In this document: positions 1-6,194 of the stretch, piece by piece
Numbering within the stretch: the first letter of the stretch is position 1
Layout: each line of letters starts with the position of its first letter
NCBI RefSeq assembly: GCF_022627955.1
Contig: NZ_JABXGD010000006.1
Location: 62,001-126,000, forward strand
Source: Microbacterium sp. C5A9
GTDB lineage: Bacteria > Actinomycetota > Actinomycetes > Actinomycetales > Microbacteriaceae
Reading direction: 5' to 3'
DNA: 64,000 nt
The notes under the pieces: generated by a model
The model's database searches: none
What the model saw: the letters and a program-made list of their open reading frames with translations, nothing else
What the model was told of the DNA's origin: nothing
Position numbers and translations under genes: made by a program

Positions 1-149
1 TCAACATGGCTCAGGGGGTCTTCTCCGCGATCCGGAACGTCACCACTCATACGACGGATGACCTCCCCAAGCAAGAGGCTCTGGAGCAACTCGCGACGCT
101 GAGCATCCTCGCGCGCTGGATCGACAAGTGCGAGCTGGTCACGAGCTAG
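1..149 (+). CDS. TIGR02391-like protein, C-terminal fragment (5' end outside window)
   Basis: An open frame enters from the left edge in phase with base 3 and ends at TAG 147-149, giving 48 residues. The pattern GVFSAIRNVTTHTTDD followed by an acidic/leucine-rich helix (EALEQLATLSILARWID) resembles the C-terminus of the TIGR02391 / Ymh family, small proteins often found in mobile DNA and near restriction or abortive-infection genes. That family link is from memory of its RNP.AH-type motif and is moderate. The gene runs toward the minus-strand element genes. The N-terminus, and so any enzymatic or DNA-binding domain, lies outside the window. Confidence 0.55.
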   Translation, partial: NMAQGVFSAIRNVTTHTTDDLPKQEALEQLATLSILARWIDKCELVTS

Positions 150-165
150 AGGCTGAACCGCGATT

Positions 166-414
166 TCAGGACGCGGTAGTCCACCGCTGACGCTGCGGAT
201 GCCAATCCAACGCTTGCCAGCCCGGCAGTTTTCGGAACTCGGCTTGCACGGCGGGAGAGATATTTCGACGACCGACCTTCTGGATCAGCGCAAGGTCATC
301 CCCTACTTCGTGGGCGAGGCGATCACGGATCATGCGATAGCGCGCATACCCCGCTTGATTGATCTCGTCTTGAATCAGTCGCAACAGTACTTCCGCGGCT
401 CCGTGTGCATCCAT
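166..414 (-). CDS. Small hypothetical protein downstream of the resolvase
   Basis: Predicted 82-residue soluble protein, not recognised. It is rich in charged residues, with two probable helices (residues 7-40) and a Trp-rich C-terminus containing PGWQALDWHP. It lies 42 bases downstream of the resolvase stop on the same strand and converges tail to tail with the TIGR02391-like fragment. No good ribosome-binding site precedes the ATG, so the start is uncertain; translation may depend on the upstream resolvase gene. Codon choice is plausible for a real gene, but function is unknown. Confidence 0.5.
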   Translation of the reverse strand: MDAHGAAEVLLRLIQDEINQAGYARYRMIRDRLAHEVGDDLALIQKVGRRNISPAVQAEFRKLPGWQALDWHPQRQRWTTAS

Positions 415-456
415 GGTTCGACTGTATCGGCGCAGGACGGGCCTAATTCTGGTGGT

Positions 457-1041
457 CTATGTGTTGAGCGCCCGATACACGCTGGCGCGGCTGATCTCTT
501 CCTTGTTCACGATGCGGTCAATCGTCCAGCCCTGAGCGCGGAGCGCCCGCACCGCCTCTACCTTCTCGGGACGCAGGGCCGTCTTGGGGCGCGGCTTGCG
601 CTCCCCCTTCGCCGCGAGCGCTGCGCGACCCTCTGCGGCGCGTTCCTTGATGTTCTCGCGCTCCCACTCCGCGATGCTGAGCATGATGTTGCGGAGGAGC
701 TTGCCAGTGATGCCATCGAACTGCTCTCCCGCCTTCAGGCTGCGGACGTGGATGCCCGCTTCCTCCAGCTCTTCGAAGGTCTGGAGGGTGCCCAGCACGG
801 TACGGCCCAGGCGGTCGAGCGAGGACACGACGACCGTGTCGCCGGGACGGGCCACGCTCAGCAGAGCTTTCAGTCCAGGGCGGTCCATCGTCTTGCCGCT
901 CAGCTTGTCCTCGTAGATGCGATCCTCGGGGATGCCCTCATCGTGCAGCGCCTTCGTCTGGCGCTCGTAGGACTGCTGGACTGACGACACGCGGCGGTAG
1001 CCCCACAGGTATCCGGTCGCTGCGCTCTCGCTATTACTCAT
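457..1041 (-). CDS. Serine recombinase (resolvase/invertase family)
   Basis: The 194-residue length is typical of small serine resolvases and invertases. The catalytic N-terminal domain shows YRRVSS (nucleophile Ser19) followed by RQ at 28-29, then SSLDRLGR, the conserved arginine-containing active-site segment. A long helix (AEWERENIKERAAEGR) leads to a C-terminal helix-turn-helix (VRALRAQGWTIDRI...ISRASVYRAL) of Hin/gamma-delta type. It would cut and rejoin DNA at paired sites, resolving multimers or inverting or integrating the element. A -35 TTGCGT (1077-1072) and -10 TACACT (1053-1048), 18 bases apart, put the transcript start at or next to the ATG, so the mRNA is probably leaderless. 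A cluster of inverted half-sites lies immediately upstream. Confidence 0.92.
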   Translation of the reverse strand: MSNSESAATGYLWGYRRVSSVQQSYERQTKALHDEGIPEDRIYEDKLSGKTMDRPGLKALLSVARPGDTVVVSSLDRLGRTVLGTLQTFEELEEAGIHVRSLKAGEQFDGITGKLLRNIMLSIAEWERENIKERAAEGRAALAAKGERKPRPKTALRPEKVEAVRALRAQGWTIDRIVNKEEISRASVYRALNT

Positions 1042-1047
1042 GTGACG

Positions 1048-1077
1048 AGTGTATCAAGCGCTGTGATTGTGACGCAA
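1048..1077 (-). promoter_or_regulatory. Promoter of the resolvase gene
   Basis: Read on the minus strand, TTGCGT (1077-1072), an 18-base spacer and TACACT (1053-1048) match a sigma-A-type promoter. Only six bases separate the -10 box from the ATG at 1041, so transcription should begin at the start codon. A TGTGACG sequence occurs twice (1041-1047 and 1068-1074), flanking the spacer, and could be a regulator contact. Confidence 0.6.
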
Positions 1078-1081
1078 TAGA

Positions 1082-1171
1082 TGAGATGTATCTCAGGTGC
1101 CGGGTTTGCACGCGCCGCTGAGATGGTTTCGAGGCGTCTCGCCGTGGTCTCAGCTAATAAGCCCAATGAGA
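1082..1171. promoter_or_regulatory. Candidate res / recombination site: cluster of TGAGA half-sites
   Basis: Five exact copies of TGAGA or its complement, and one 4-base partial, occur in 90 bases: TGAGA 1082-1086, TCTCA 1091-1095, TGAGA 1119-1123, TCTC 1137-1140 (partial), TCTCA 1148-1152, TGAGA 1167-1171. The first pair forms a perfect inverted repeat (TGAGATgtATCTCA). The arrangement as three pairs with different spacing, just upstream of a serine resolvase gene, is how res sites of Tn3-type resolvases are organised. Assignment to this resolvase is inference. Confidence 0.5.
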
Positions 1172-1176
1172 CACAA

Positions 1177-1641
1177 CTACGAGGTGTGGCCCGATGGCGT
1201 GGTTACGAACTCGACGGGCGCATACGTTCTGCCAAACCTGCATCGGAATGATGCGAGTACGTCGAGCTGGGCAACGTCGGCCACCCACAGGCGCGGCTCG
1301 TCGTGGCGTCCGCTGCCCTCGCGCCAGGCGTCGAGCTTCGAGCCCGACCACCATGGACCGGCTGAGGAGTCGGCGTAGCGGTACAACTGCGGCGGCACAG
1401 TCTCCAAGGGCTCATAGTCCTCCACTGCAAAGTCGAGCACGGGATGACCACCTACCCACTCTCGACCGACGACGACGAGATCGACGGCAACGGGGCCGAC
1501 CGCGCGCAGGGCATTGAGGAGATCCGGCGTCGGCGTCTCTCGCGAGTGCTTCACGGCGAGCACGGCATCGACCACGTCGTCGCGGCCCAGAGGTCGTGCG
1601 TCCGTGGAGACTAGCTGCATGGTGAACGGAATCAGCGTCAC
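1177..1641 (-). CDS. Hypothetical protein of the Rep-resolvase element
   Basis: Predicted 154-residue protein with no recognised family. The GTG at 1641 was chosen because it overlaps the stop of the preceding helix-turn-helix gene as GTGA and has GGAGGA just upstream. A longer frame reaching 1719 would overlap that gene by more than 80 bases and lacks support. The protein is soluble, with a hydrophobic strand-like core (VAVDLVVVG) and several Trp/Tyr residues in the second half. It is the last gene of the overlapping series that begins near the replication initiator. Function is unknown. Confidence 0.65.
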   Translation of the reverse strand: MTLIPFTMQLVSTDARPLGRDDVVDAVLAVKHSRETPTPDLLNALRAVGPVAVDLVVVGREWVGGHPVLDFAVEDYEPLETVPPQLYRYADSSAGPWWSGSKLDAWREGSGRHDEPRLWVADVAQLDVLASFRCRFGRTYAPVEFVTTPSGHTS

Positions 1642-1946
1642 GTCTCCTCCGTCCGGATGATCTGGGCGACCCTGTGGCGCGAGATCTCGAAACGCGCGCC
1701 AATAGACGTCAGTGTCCATCCCTCTGCGCGCAAGGTGCGCATCTCGTCATGGTCTCTGAGCGAGAGCTTTCGGCGAGGGGCTGCAAGGCCATCGCGTTCG
1801 AGAATCCGGCCAAGGGTGCGGGGGGACACGTTAAAGACCTCCGCGATGGGGCGGAGGGGAAAGCCTGCGCGGCGCAATGCAGCCGCCATCGCCTCGCGCT
1901 CGGCAGAGAGTGCCCGCGGCTTGCCAGGACCGCGACCGGCCCTCAC
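1638..1946 (-). CDS. Small protein with two helix-turn-helix units
   Basis: A 102-residue basic protein with two tandem helix-turn-helix units. The first lies near residues 28-50 (PLRPIAEVFNVSPRTLGRIL), the second near 68-98 (MRTLRAEGWTLTSI...ISRHRVAQII). The second unit is clearly similar to the DNA-binding domain of the resolvase encoded at 457-1041: both share the pattern R.LRA.GWT...I....EISR..V. It may therefore bind the same or related DNA, as an accessory or regulatory factor for recombination or for the operon. It overlaps both neighbours by 4 bases, which implies translational coupling. DNA binding is well supported; the role is inference. Confidence 0.75.
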   Translation of the reverse strand: MRAGRGPGKPRALSAEREAMAAALRRAGFPLRPIAEVFNVSPRTLGRILERDGLAAPRRKLSLRDHDEMRTLRAEGWTLTSIGARFEISRHRVAQIIRTEET

Positions 1947-2179
1947 GTCTCGACTCCGAACAGTGAACGCGCATGGTTGGTCTCGGCGTTGTTCATCGGG
2001 GCTTCGAGTACTCGCCCCTCACGCTCGACCAGCCTGACAACGTGCCCGGTGCGTTCATGCACGAGCGTGAAGTCCGGCATCACGAGGACATCAGCATCCA
2101 GGGGCACGCCCGTGGTCATGGTGCCCCCGACGCTAACGACCCTCACCCCGTTGATAGACGGCTCGCTGAGAGCATTCAT
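1943..2179 (-). CDS. Small hypothetical protein of the element
   Basis: Predicted 78-residue protein, not recognised. Sequence is mostly beta-like (VVSVGGTMTTGVPLDADVLVM, with a Thr/Gly turn) and contains one HERTGHVVRL segment. There is no signal peptide or membrane segment. It overlaps the upstream gene by 4 bases and the downstream helix-turn-helix gene by 4 bases, so it is almost certainly translated as part of the same operon. Function cannot be assigned. Confidence 0.6.
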   Translation of the reverse strand: MNALSEPSINGVRVVSVGGTMTTGVPLDADVLVMPDFTLVHERTGHVVRLVEREGRVLEAPMNNAETNHARSLFGVET

Positions 2180-2637
2180 CGTGCACCCCGCGGGAACCGC
2201 CAGCTCATGATGTCCTCGATGAGCGCGTCGGTGAGGCCCGACAGCTCACGCAGGCGTCCCTGAGGATCGAGCGTGAGGACGTGCAGCACGCCGTTAGGCT
2301 CCACGGCATACATGGTGTCCTTGCCTTTAGCGGAGCTGAAGGCGATGTGCCAATCTGCCGGGATCGACACCTTCGACCCGTCGAGGTAGATCGAGACCCT
2401 GGGGGCCGATGCGGGCACGCGCGGCCGGTCAGTGAGGTGGGCGTCCTTCACGGAGTCAAGGTGCGCCTGAGCCCGCGGTGAGGGCCGTCCAGGCCCGATG
2501 GTCACCGTTATCGGCTTCGCGCGGCTCGGGGGCGGCTCTGGGGTCTTCTGCGGCTGCTGTGGGGCGCTGTACGCCTCGGGGTGGGCTACCCACGGCGCTC
2601 GCGGGTGGATCTTCCGTGCGGCGTGCTTCGGCTTCAT
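2176..2637 (-). CDS. Hypothetical protein with basic proline-rich N-terminus
   Basis: Predicted 153-residue protein, not recognised. The first ~65 residues are basic and rich in Pro/Gln (for example PQQPQKTPEPPPSRAKP) and probably disordered. The remainder looks folded, with alternating strands (VSIYLDGSKVSIPADWHIAF, MYAVEPNGVLHVLTLD) and a short C-terminal helix. An 88-base gap separates it from the upstream gene, the only sizeable gap between the gene after rep and the resolvase region, so a second promoter is possible there. The 3' end overlaps the next gene by 4 bases. Confidence 0.6.
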   Translation of the reverse strand: MKPKHAARKIHPRAPWVAHPEAYSAPQQPQKTPEPPPSRAKPITVTIGPGRPSPRAQAHLDSVKDAHLTDRPRVPASAPRVSIYLDGSKVSIPADWHIAFSSAKGKDTMYAVEPNGVLHVLTLDPQGRLRELSGLTDALIEDIMSWRFPRGAR

Positions 2638-2725
2638 GATGCTGCTTCCAGGTGGTTGGTCCGACCCTCCGCGTGGCTATCCATGGCCCCGGGTAGGTTG
2701 TGGCGAAGGGTCGGAGCTGCGGGGC

Positions 2726-3097
2726 TTATGGGGTTGAAGCTGCCGCTCGGGCCAGCTTGGCGAGGCCGCTCAGCGTGAGAACCGCGAACGCCTCATCGAT
2801 GCCGCGTCCGCCTCTCGTCTGCACGAGGGCCGTCACGGGATAACCCGCCATCGCTGCGGTAGCGCGTGCCGAATCGAGATCTGTACTGAGTCGATGGTTA
2901 CCGCGGGCGGAGACATCGACCCAGACGCCAGGGATACCTGTCACGTCGGGCACGAGCCCCGCGTCCAGGGCTGTGCTGATCTTCGAGTGGATCGGGCTCG
3001 GCTCGGCGTCGAAGCCTTCGGAGCTGAGGTAGTACGCAGTGAGGCTGCGCAGGCTCTCGTTGAGGCGGCGGCTCTGGTTGCCGGTCGGAGTGGTCAT
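2726..3097 (-). CDS. Small protein, possibly a degenerate PD-(D/E)xK-type nuclease fold
   Basis: Predicted 123-residue protein. The segment LVPDVTGIPGVWVDVSARGNHRLSTDL..., with a C-terminal pattern ending in LAKLAR, has the layout of small phage and plasmid endonuclease-like proteins of the Holliday-junction-resolvase kind (PD, G.PG, then E.K followed by a helix). In those proteins the E.K lysine is catalytic; here the equivalent stretch is DVS, so activity would be doubtful. This comparison is made by eye and is low confidence. The start overlaps the upstream gene by 4 bases. Confidence 0.55.
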   Translation of the reverse strand: MTTPTGNQSRRLNESLRSLTAYYLSSEGFDAEPSPIHSKISTALDAGLVPDVTGIPGVWVDVSARGNHRLSTDLDSARATAAMAGYPVTALVQTRGGRGIDEAFAVLTLSGLAKLARAAASTP

Positions 3098-3702
3098 CGT
3101 CGGTCACCGCCCTGCCCCGGCTCCCGGGCCCCGTACGCCCACGCCAACCGGGTCCCGCCCTCATCCAGGGCCTTCCGCTGCTCTTCTGCTGCGGCGATGG
3201 ACGGATCGGGCGAGGTGCTGATGATCGTGGACGTCGGAGCTGCGGGGCCGAACTTCTTCTCGACCGCGGCGAGCGCTTCCGCGCGGGCCTCCGCGGTCGG
3301 CTGCGACCATGCCTCGCGGCGTGCCTGCTCTCTGAGTTCGACCCACTGCGAATCGCCCCATTCGTTCCACCGCTGGATGTCCGCGGGTGCCCGACCCGGG
3401 CGGAACCGGATCTCGCCCCATCGGTCGAGCTGCGCGGCGTCCTCTCCGATGAGAGACATCCAGGACCTGCCGGATGCCGAGAAGGACGCCGCGATCATCT
3501 CAGCGGTCGCGATAATGGTCTCGCCCGCGGTCGTCTGGTGAGCCGCAGAGAGGAGCCCGCGTCCGGTGGCGATGCTGATGCCGGTTCGCAGGACGTGGAA
3601 CTCGTCGCCAGGTCGAATCGGCAGGGCCGCATCTTTGTGCGCGGCCACCTCTGCGCGAAGACGCTCCAGTCGATCCCGGGGGCTCTCAATAGTGTTCGTC
3701 AC
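3094..3702 (-). CDS. Hypothetical protein of the element
   Basis: Predicted 202-residue soluble protein, not recognised. It begins with a charged helix (DRLERLRAEVAAHKDAAL) and has a mixed middle region with several Trp residues (SWMSLIG, DRWGEIRF, RWNEWGDSQW). A helical Ala/Glu-rich region around 130-165 precedes a disordered Gly/Arg tail. It overlaps both neighbouring genes by 4 bases, placing it in the rep operon. The conserved-looking tryptophan pattern suggests a folded protein rather than a chance frame, but no function can be given. Confidence 0.6.
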   Translation of the reverse strand: MTNTIESPRDRLERLRAEVAAHKDAALPIRPGDEFHVLRTGISIATGRGLLSAAHQTTAGETIIATAEMIAASFSASGRSWMSLIGEDAAQLDRWGEIRFRPGRAPADIQRWNEWGDSQWVELREQARREAWSQPTAEARAEALAAVEKKFGPAAPTSTIISTSPDPSIAAAEEQRKALDEGGTRLAWAYGAREPGQGGDRR

Positions 3703-4265
3703 GCTCTAACCTCTATTTCTCGATTCGAGTTATCGGCCATCTGCCGGATGTGGTCGGCCCAATCACGCCGGTTGCGGCGCTCCAAGACGTCGATGATCGC
3801 GGCAGCCACCTCGGGGTGCTCGCGCACGGTCGTGCCCAGAACTTTGAGCGCGTCGTTGGCGTCCTGGATGTTCTCTGCGATGTCTGCGCCCAGAGTGTCC
3901 AGAGGTGCGAGCGCCGTAAGCACTCGGGCCTCTGCCTGTCCGGCGCTCAGGGCGAGCTTGTGGTCCCCTTTGGCCTCGGCGGCTGCTCGGGTGTCTCGTG
4001 CATGATCTGCGACCTCCAAGAGGCGCGATGCCATCGTGAGGCCAGGTGCTCCCTCTACTTCCGCCAGTGCGGCCTGTGCGGCTGCGGAGAGGTGGTCTCG
4101 GACATGGCGTCGTACTGACTCGGGTGCCAATCCGCGCTGCCCCGCTACGCCCCGGATCGATGAGGTGCCGGAGGTGAGATCAAACTCGATCTGTGCACGG
4201 TCTGGATGCGAGCACAGCACACAGCGACGGCCCGGTCGGGCTGGCATGTGTGCGATGGCTTCCAT
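3699..4265 (-). CDS. DNA-binding-like protein with CxxC and helix-turn-helix
   Basis: Predicted 188-residue protein. Near the N-terminus, CVLCSHPDR (Cys15, Cys18) suggests a small zinc-binding knuckle. It is followed by a helix-turn-helix-like stretch, SSIRGVAGQRGLAPESVRRH, with His residues that could complete metal binding. The rest is helical and Ala-rich. This N-terminal layout is common in actinobacterial phage and plasmid proteins. The start is uncertain: the ATG at 4265 lacks a ribosome-binding site but lies five bases after TATGTT, and a second ATG is six codons downstream. It lies 49 bases after the rep stop. A role in copy control or DNA packaging is speculation. Confidence 0.6.
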   Translation of the reverse strand: MEAIAHMPARPGRRCVLCSHPDRAQIEFDLTSGTSSIRGVAGQRGLAPESVRRHVRDHLSAAAQAALAEVEGAPGLTMASRLLEVADHARDTRAAAEAKGDHKLALSAGQAEARVLTALAPLDTLGADIAENIQDANDALKVLGTTVREHPEVAAAIIDVLERRNRRDWADHIRQMADNSNREIEVRA

Positions 4266-4314
4266 ATCAGAACATATCGACCGCTTCGAGATTTACGTGC
4301 GAGATGCGGCCCGA

Positions 4315-5283
4315 TCAGTCGAGCGCCCCGCTGCGGAGGAGGTCATCGAAGTCCAGGGGCTGCTGACAGACGCCGGTTGCTTCCCAGGCGCGACGGCGGA
4401 ACGCTCCCGCCTCCAGGTCGTGGATGAGCGACAGGGCGTCTGCATCCCCGGCGTGCACGGACGCCCACAGGCGGGAAGCGGTGTTCGTGCCGTTCGCACT
4501 AACGCGTTCCTTCGTGATGTAGTCCACGGCGACGCTGAGGTCCGTCACCACGCGAACGTGCTGCCCCTGAGGCCCGGCGTCGATGCCCAGCCGCTCGGCC
4601 TGCTGGAGGAAGCGCTCACGAAGCGATAGCGCGAACGCGAGAGAATCCTCCCGGCTCTTCGTTTCTGAAAATACGATCAGGCTGTGAGCATGCACGTGCC
4701 ATGCTGCGTCACCCCACTTCGGCTCGATGGCTCGTGCGCTTCCGGCTACGCCCCTGCGCTTCAGCCAGCCGCCCTTCAGGGTCGCTGCGAGCACACGAGA
4801 GAGGTCACCCCACTGCGGCCTGAGCGCCCTACCGGGCGTGCTGGCGATGGTGGCCGTCCATAGGAGCATGGTGCCGTGGTGCTGGCTTCCCAGCGCGCTC
4901 ATGAGGTCGCGTCGGTGCTGGCTGGCCCGGCCTGTCGAGCAGACGGCGCAGAGCGCCAAGCCGCACCTGTGGCCGACCTGCCCGCACTTGCGGAGCTTGC
5001 TACGGAGCGAGTAGACCCTCTGAGTCGCGTTTAGCGCGTAACGCGCATCATGTGCGGTGCCTACAGTTACCGTGTCTTGATGGAATGAACACCCCCGCGC
5101 TCGCTGGAGGAGCCGCGCGCAGCGTGCGTCGGCGCGCTCGTGCCGGGCTCCGGATTCGACCGTGATGGGCACTCTCCGCACTGGTCTCAGGCGGGGTGCG
5201 TCGAGTAGCATCGACATGAGATCAACCTCTTCAGCCGCCTCAGTCCACTGCAAGGACGGGGCGGCTTTCTCGTGCGCGCCCAC
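4315..5283 (-). CDS. Rolling-circle replication initiator (HUH/Tyr Rep)
   Basis: A 322-residue protein with the features of rolling-circle plasmid Rep proteins. Four cysteines (C100, C107, C112, C115) in KCGQVGHRCGLALCAVC form the usual N-terminal zinc-binding element. LLWTATI (140-146) is motif I. HVHAH (196-200) is the metal-binding HUH motif II, and VDYITKE (Tyr255, Lys258) is motif III, where the tyrosine nicks the origin and stays bound to DNA. It would start replication of the element from a double-strand origin, probably nearby. The GTG at 5283 is not preceded by a clear ribosome-binding site; an ATG at 5217 with AGAGG upstream is an alternative that keeps all motifs. Sequence repeats lie upstream at 5344-5406. 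Confidence 0.85.
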   Translation of the reverse strand: MGAHEKAAPSLQWTEAAEEVDLMSMLLDAPRLRPVRRVPITVESGARHERADARCARLLQRARGCSFHQDTVTVGTAHDARYALNATQRVYSLRSKLRKCGQVGHRCGLALCAVCSTGRASQHRRDLMSALGSQHHGTMLLWTATIASTPGRALRPQWGDLSRVLAATLKGGWLKRRGVAGSARAIEPKWGDAAWHVHAHSLIVFSETKSREDSLAFALSLRERFLQQAERLGIDAGPQGQHVRVVTDLSVAVDYITKERVSANGTNTASRLWASVHAGDADALSLIHDLEAGAFRRRAWEATGVCQQPLDFDDLLRSGALD

Positions 5284-5343
5284 GTGCGGGTTCGAGGCCG
5301 AGGGTACCCCCTCCAGCGCCGTCCGTCTACATCGTGCGATATA

Positions 5344-5406
5344 CGCGCTAACCTGGGGTTTTCGGCGCGTCGCGCGCTAACTGTTTGTCTACAGGGTTCT
5401 CTACAG
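5344..5406. repeat. Direct repeats upstream of rep (possible iterons or double-strand origin)
   Basis: CGCGCTAAC occurs at 5344-5352 and 5373-5381 (29 bases apart). TCTACAG occurs at 5388-5394 and 5400-5406 (12 bases apart), with a partial copy TCTACA at 5325-5330. A reversed TTAGCGCG is found inside rep at 5031-5038. Short direct repeats in front of a rep gene are typical of initiator binding sites or of autoregulation. The nick site is not identified. Confidence 0.45.
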
Positions 5407-5547
5407 ACCGCGGGCGACTCATCTCCGATGATCGAAGCCTCGAACAGCCCTTCCGTGTCCATCTCGTGTCCAAAGCGATTGCCACGAGGTACCCTGAAAG
5501 CCGCAGGAGGGCGATCTCGTTTCAAGAATTAGACCCGAACGACACCC

Positions 5548-5578
5548 ACAACTGGGTACGGTGATGATTCTCAGTTGT
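5548..5578. repeat. Inverted repeat at the element/chromosome junction
   Basis: ACAACTG (5548-5554) and CAGTTGT (5572-5578) form a perfect 7-base inverted repeat around a 17-base spacer, 23 bases from the rdgB stop codon. It could be a terminator for rdgB (which ends on this side), an attachment site, or an origin hairpin. The sequence alone does not decide. Confidence 0.35.
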
Positions 5579-5600
5579 GAGACGCGACCGCGATCCGCCG

Positions 5601-6194
5601 TCAGAGGACGGCGAGGAGCGGCACCAGCTCGGCGAACGCGCGGGCGCGGTGGGACTGCGACTGCTTCTCGTCGGCGGTGAAGTCGCCGACCGTTCGCTCC
5701 TCCCCCGCAGGCTGCCCGTCGGGGATGAAGATCGGGTCGTAGCCGAAGCCCCCGCCTCCCGACGGCTCGGACGCGAGCCTGCCGGGCCAGGTGCCGACGA
5801 CAACGTGCTCCTGACCGTCGGGCGTCACCAGAGCGATGGTCGAGGTGAAGTGGGCGGTGCGGTGCGGATCCGCGATGTCGCGCAGCTGATCGAGCAGCAG
5901 CTCGAGGTTCGCGGTGGCATCCTTCTTCTGGCCCGCCCAGTACGCCGAGAACACCCCCGGCGACCCCCCGAGCACATCCACGCAGATGCCCGAATCGTCG
6001 GCGAGCGCCGCGAGCCCGGTATGGTCCGAGGCCGCTCGCGCCTTGATCAGTGCGTTCTCGGCGAAGGTGATGCCGTCTTCGACGGGCTCGGGACCGTCGT
6101 AGCCGACGACCTCGAGGTCAGGACGCGTCGCCTGCACGATCTGCTGGAACTCCGCCACCTTGTGCGGATTGTGGGTGGCGAGGACGACCTTCAT
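5601..6194 (-). CDS. rdgB: XTP/dITP diphosphatase (RdgB/HAM1 family)
   Basis: This 197-residue house-cleaning enzyme hydrolyses non-canonical purine nucleoside triphosphates (ITP, dITP, XTP) to monophosphates, keeping them out of DNA and RNA. It begins VVLATHNPHK, the family's N-terminal substrate-binding motif. It also has ALADDSGICVD with the metal-binding acidic residues and SGGGGFGYDPIF near residue 150. Length is normal. The ATG at 6194 shares one base with the rph stop codon (TGATG), so the two are translationally coupled as the end of the murI-rph-rdgB operon. Confidence 0.95.
   Translation of the reverse strand: MKVVLATHNPHKVAEFQQIVQATRPDLEVVGYDGPEPVEDGITFAENALIKARAASDHTGLAALADDSGICVDVLGGSPGVFSAYWAGQKKDATANLELLLDQLRDIADPHRTAHFTSTIALVTPDGQEHVVVGTWPGRLASEPSGGGGFGYDPIFIPDGQPAGEERTVGDFTADEKQSQSHRARAFAELVPLLAVL

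Larger units (their letters stand above)
5284..5600. other. Gene-free stretch between rep and rdgB: rep leader and probable right boundary of the element
   Basis: These 317 bases hold no supported gene. Nearest rep are two direct-repeat families (5344-5406). The segment 5521-5580 is AT-richer than the chromosome and contains an inverted repeat (5548-5578). The junction between accessory and core DNA must lie here, since rep is on one side and the core gene rdgB ends at 5601. No target duplication could be identified because the left end is outside or unclear. Confidence 0.5.

Noticed and set aside
1638-1719. Longer 180-residue version of the hypothetical gene at 1177-1641
   Set aside because: It would overlap the helix-turn-helix gene by 82 bases, whereas the GTG at 1641 has a ribosome-binding site and the 4-base overlap seen elsewhere in this operon.
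5187-5525. A 112-residue minus-strand frame overlapping the 5' end of rep
   Set aside because: Composition is Arg/Pro/Ser-rich without structure, it overlaps rep in another phase, and no ribosome-binding site was seen.
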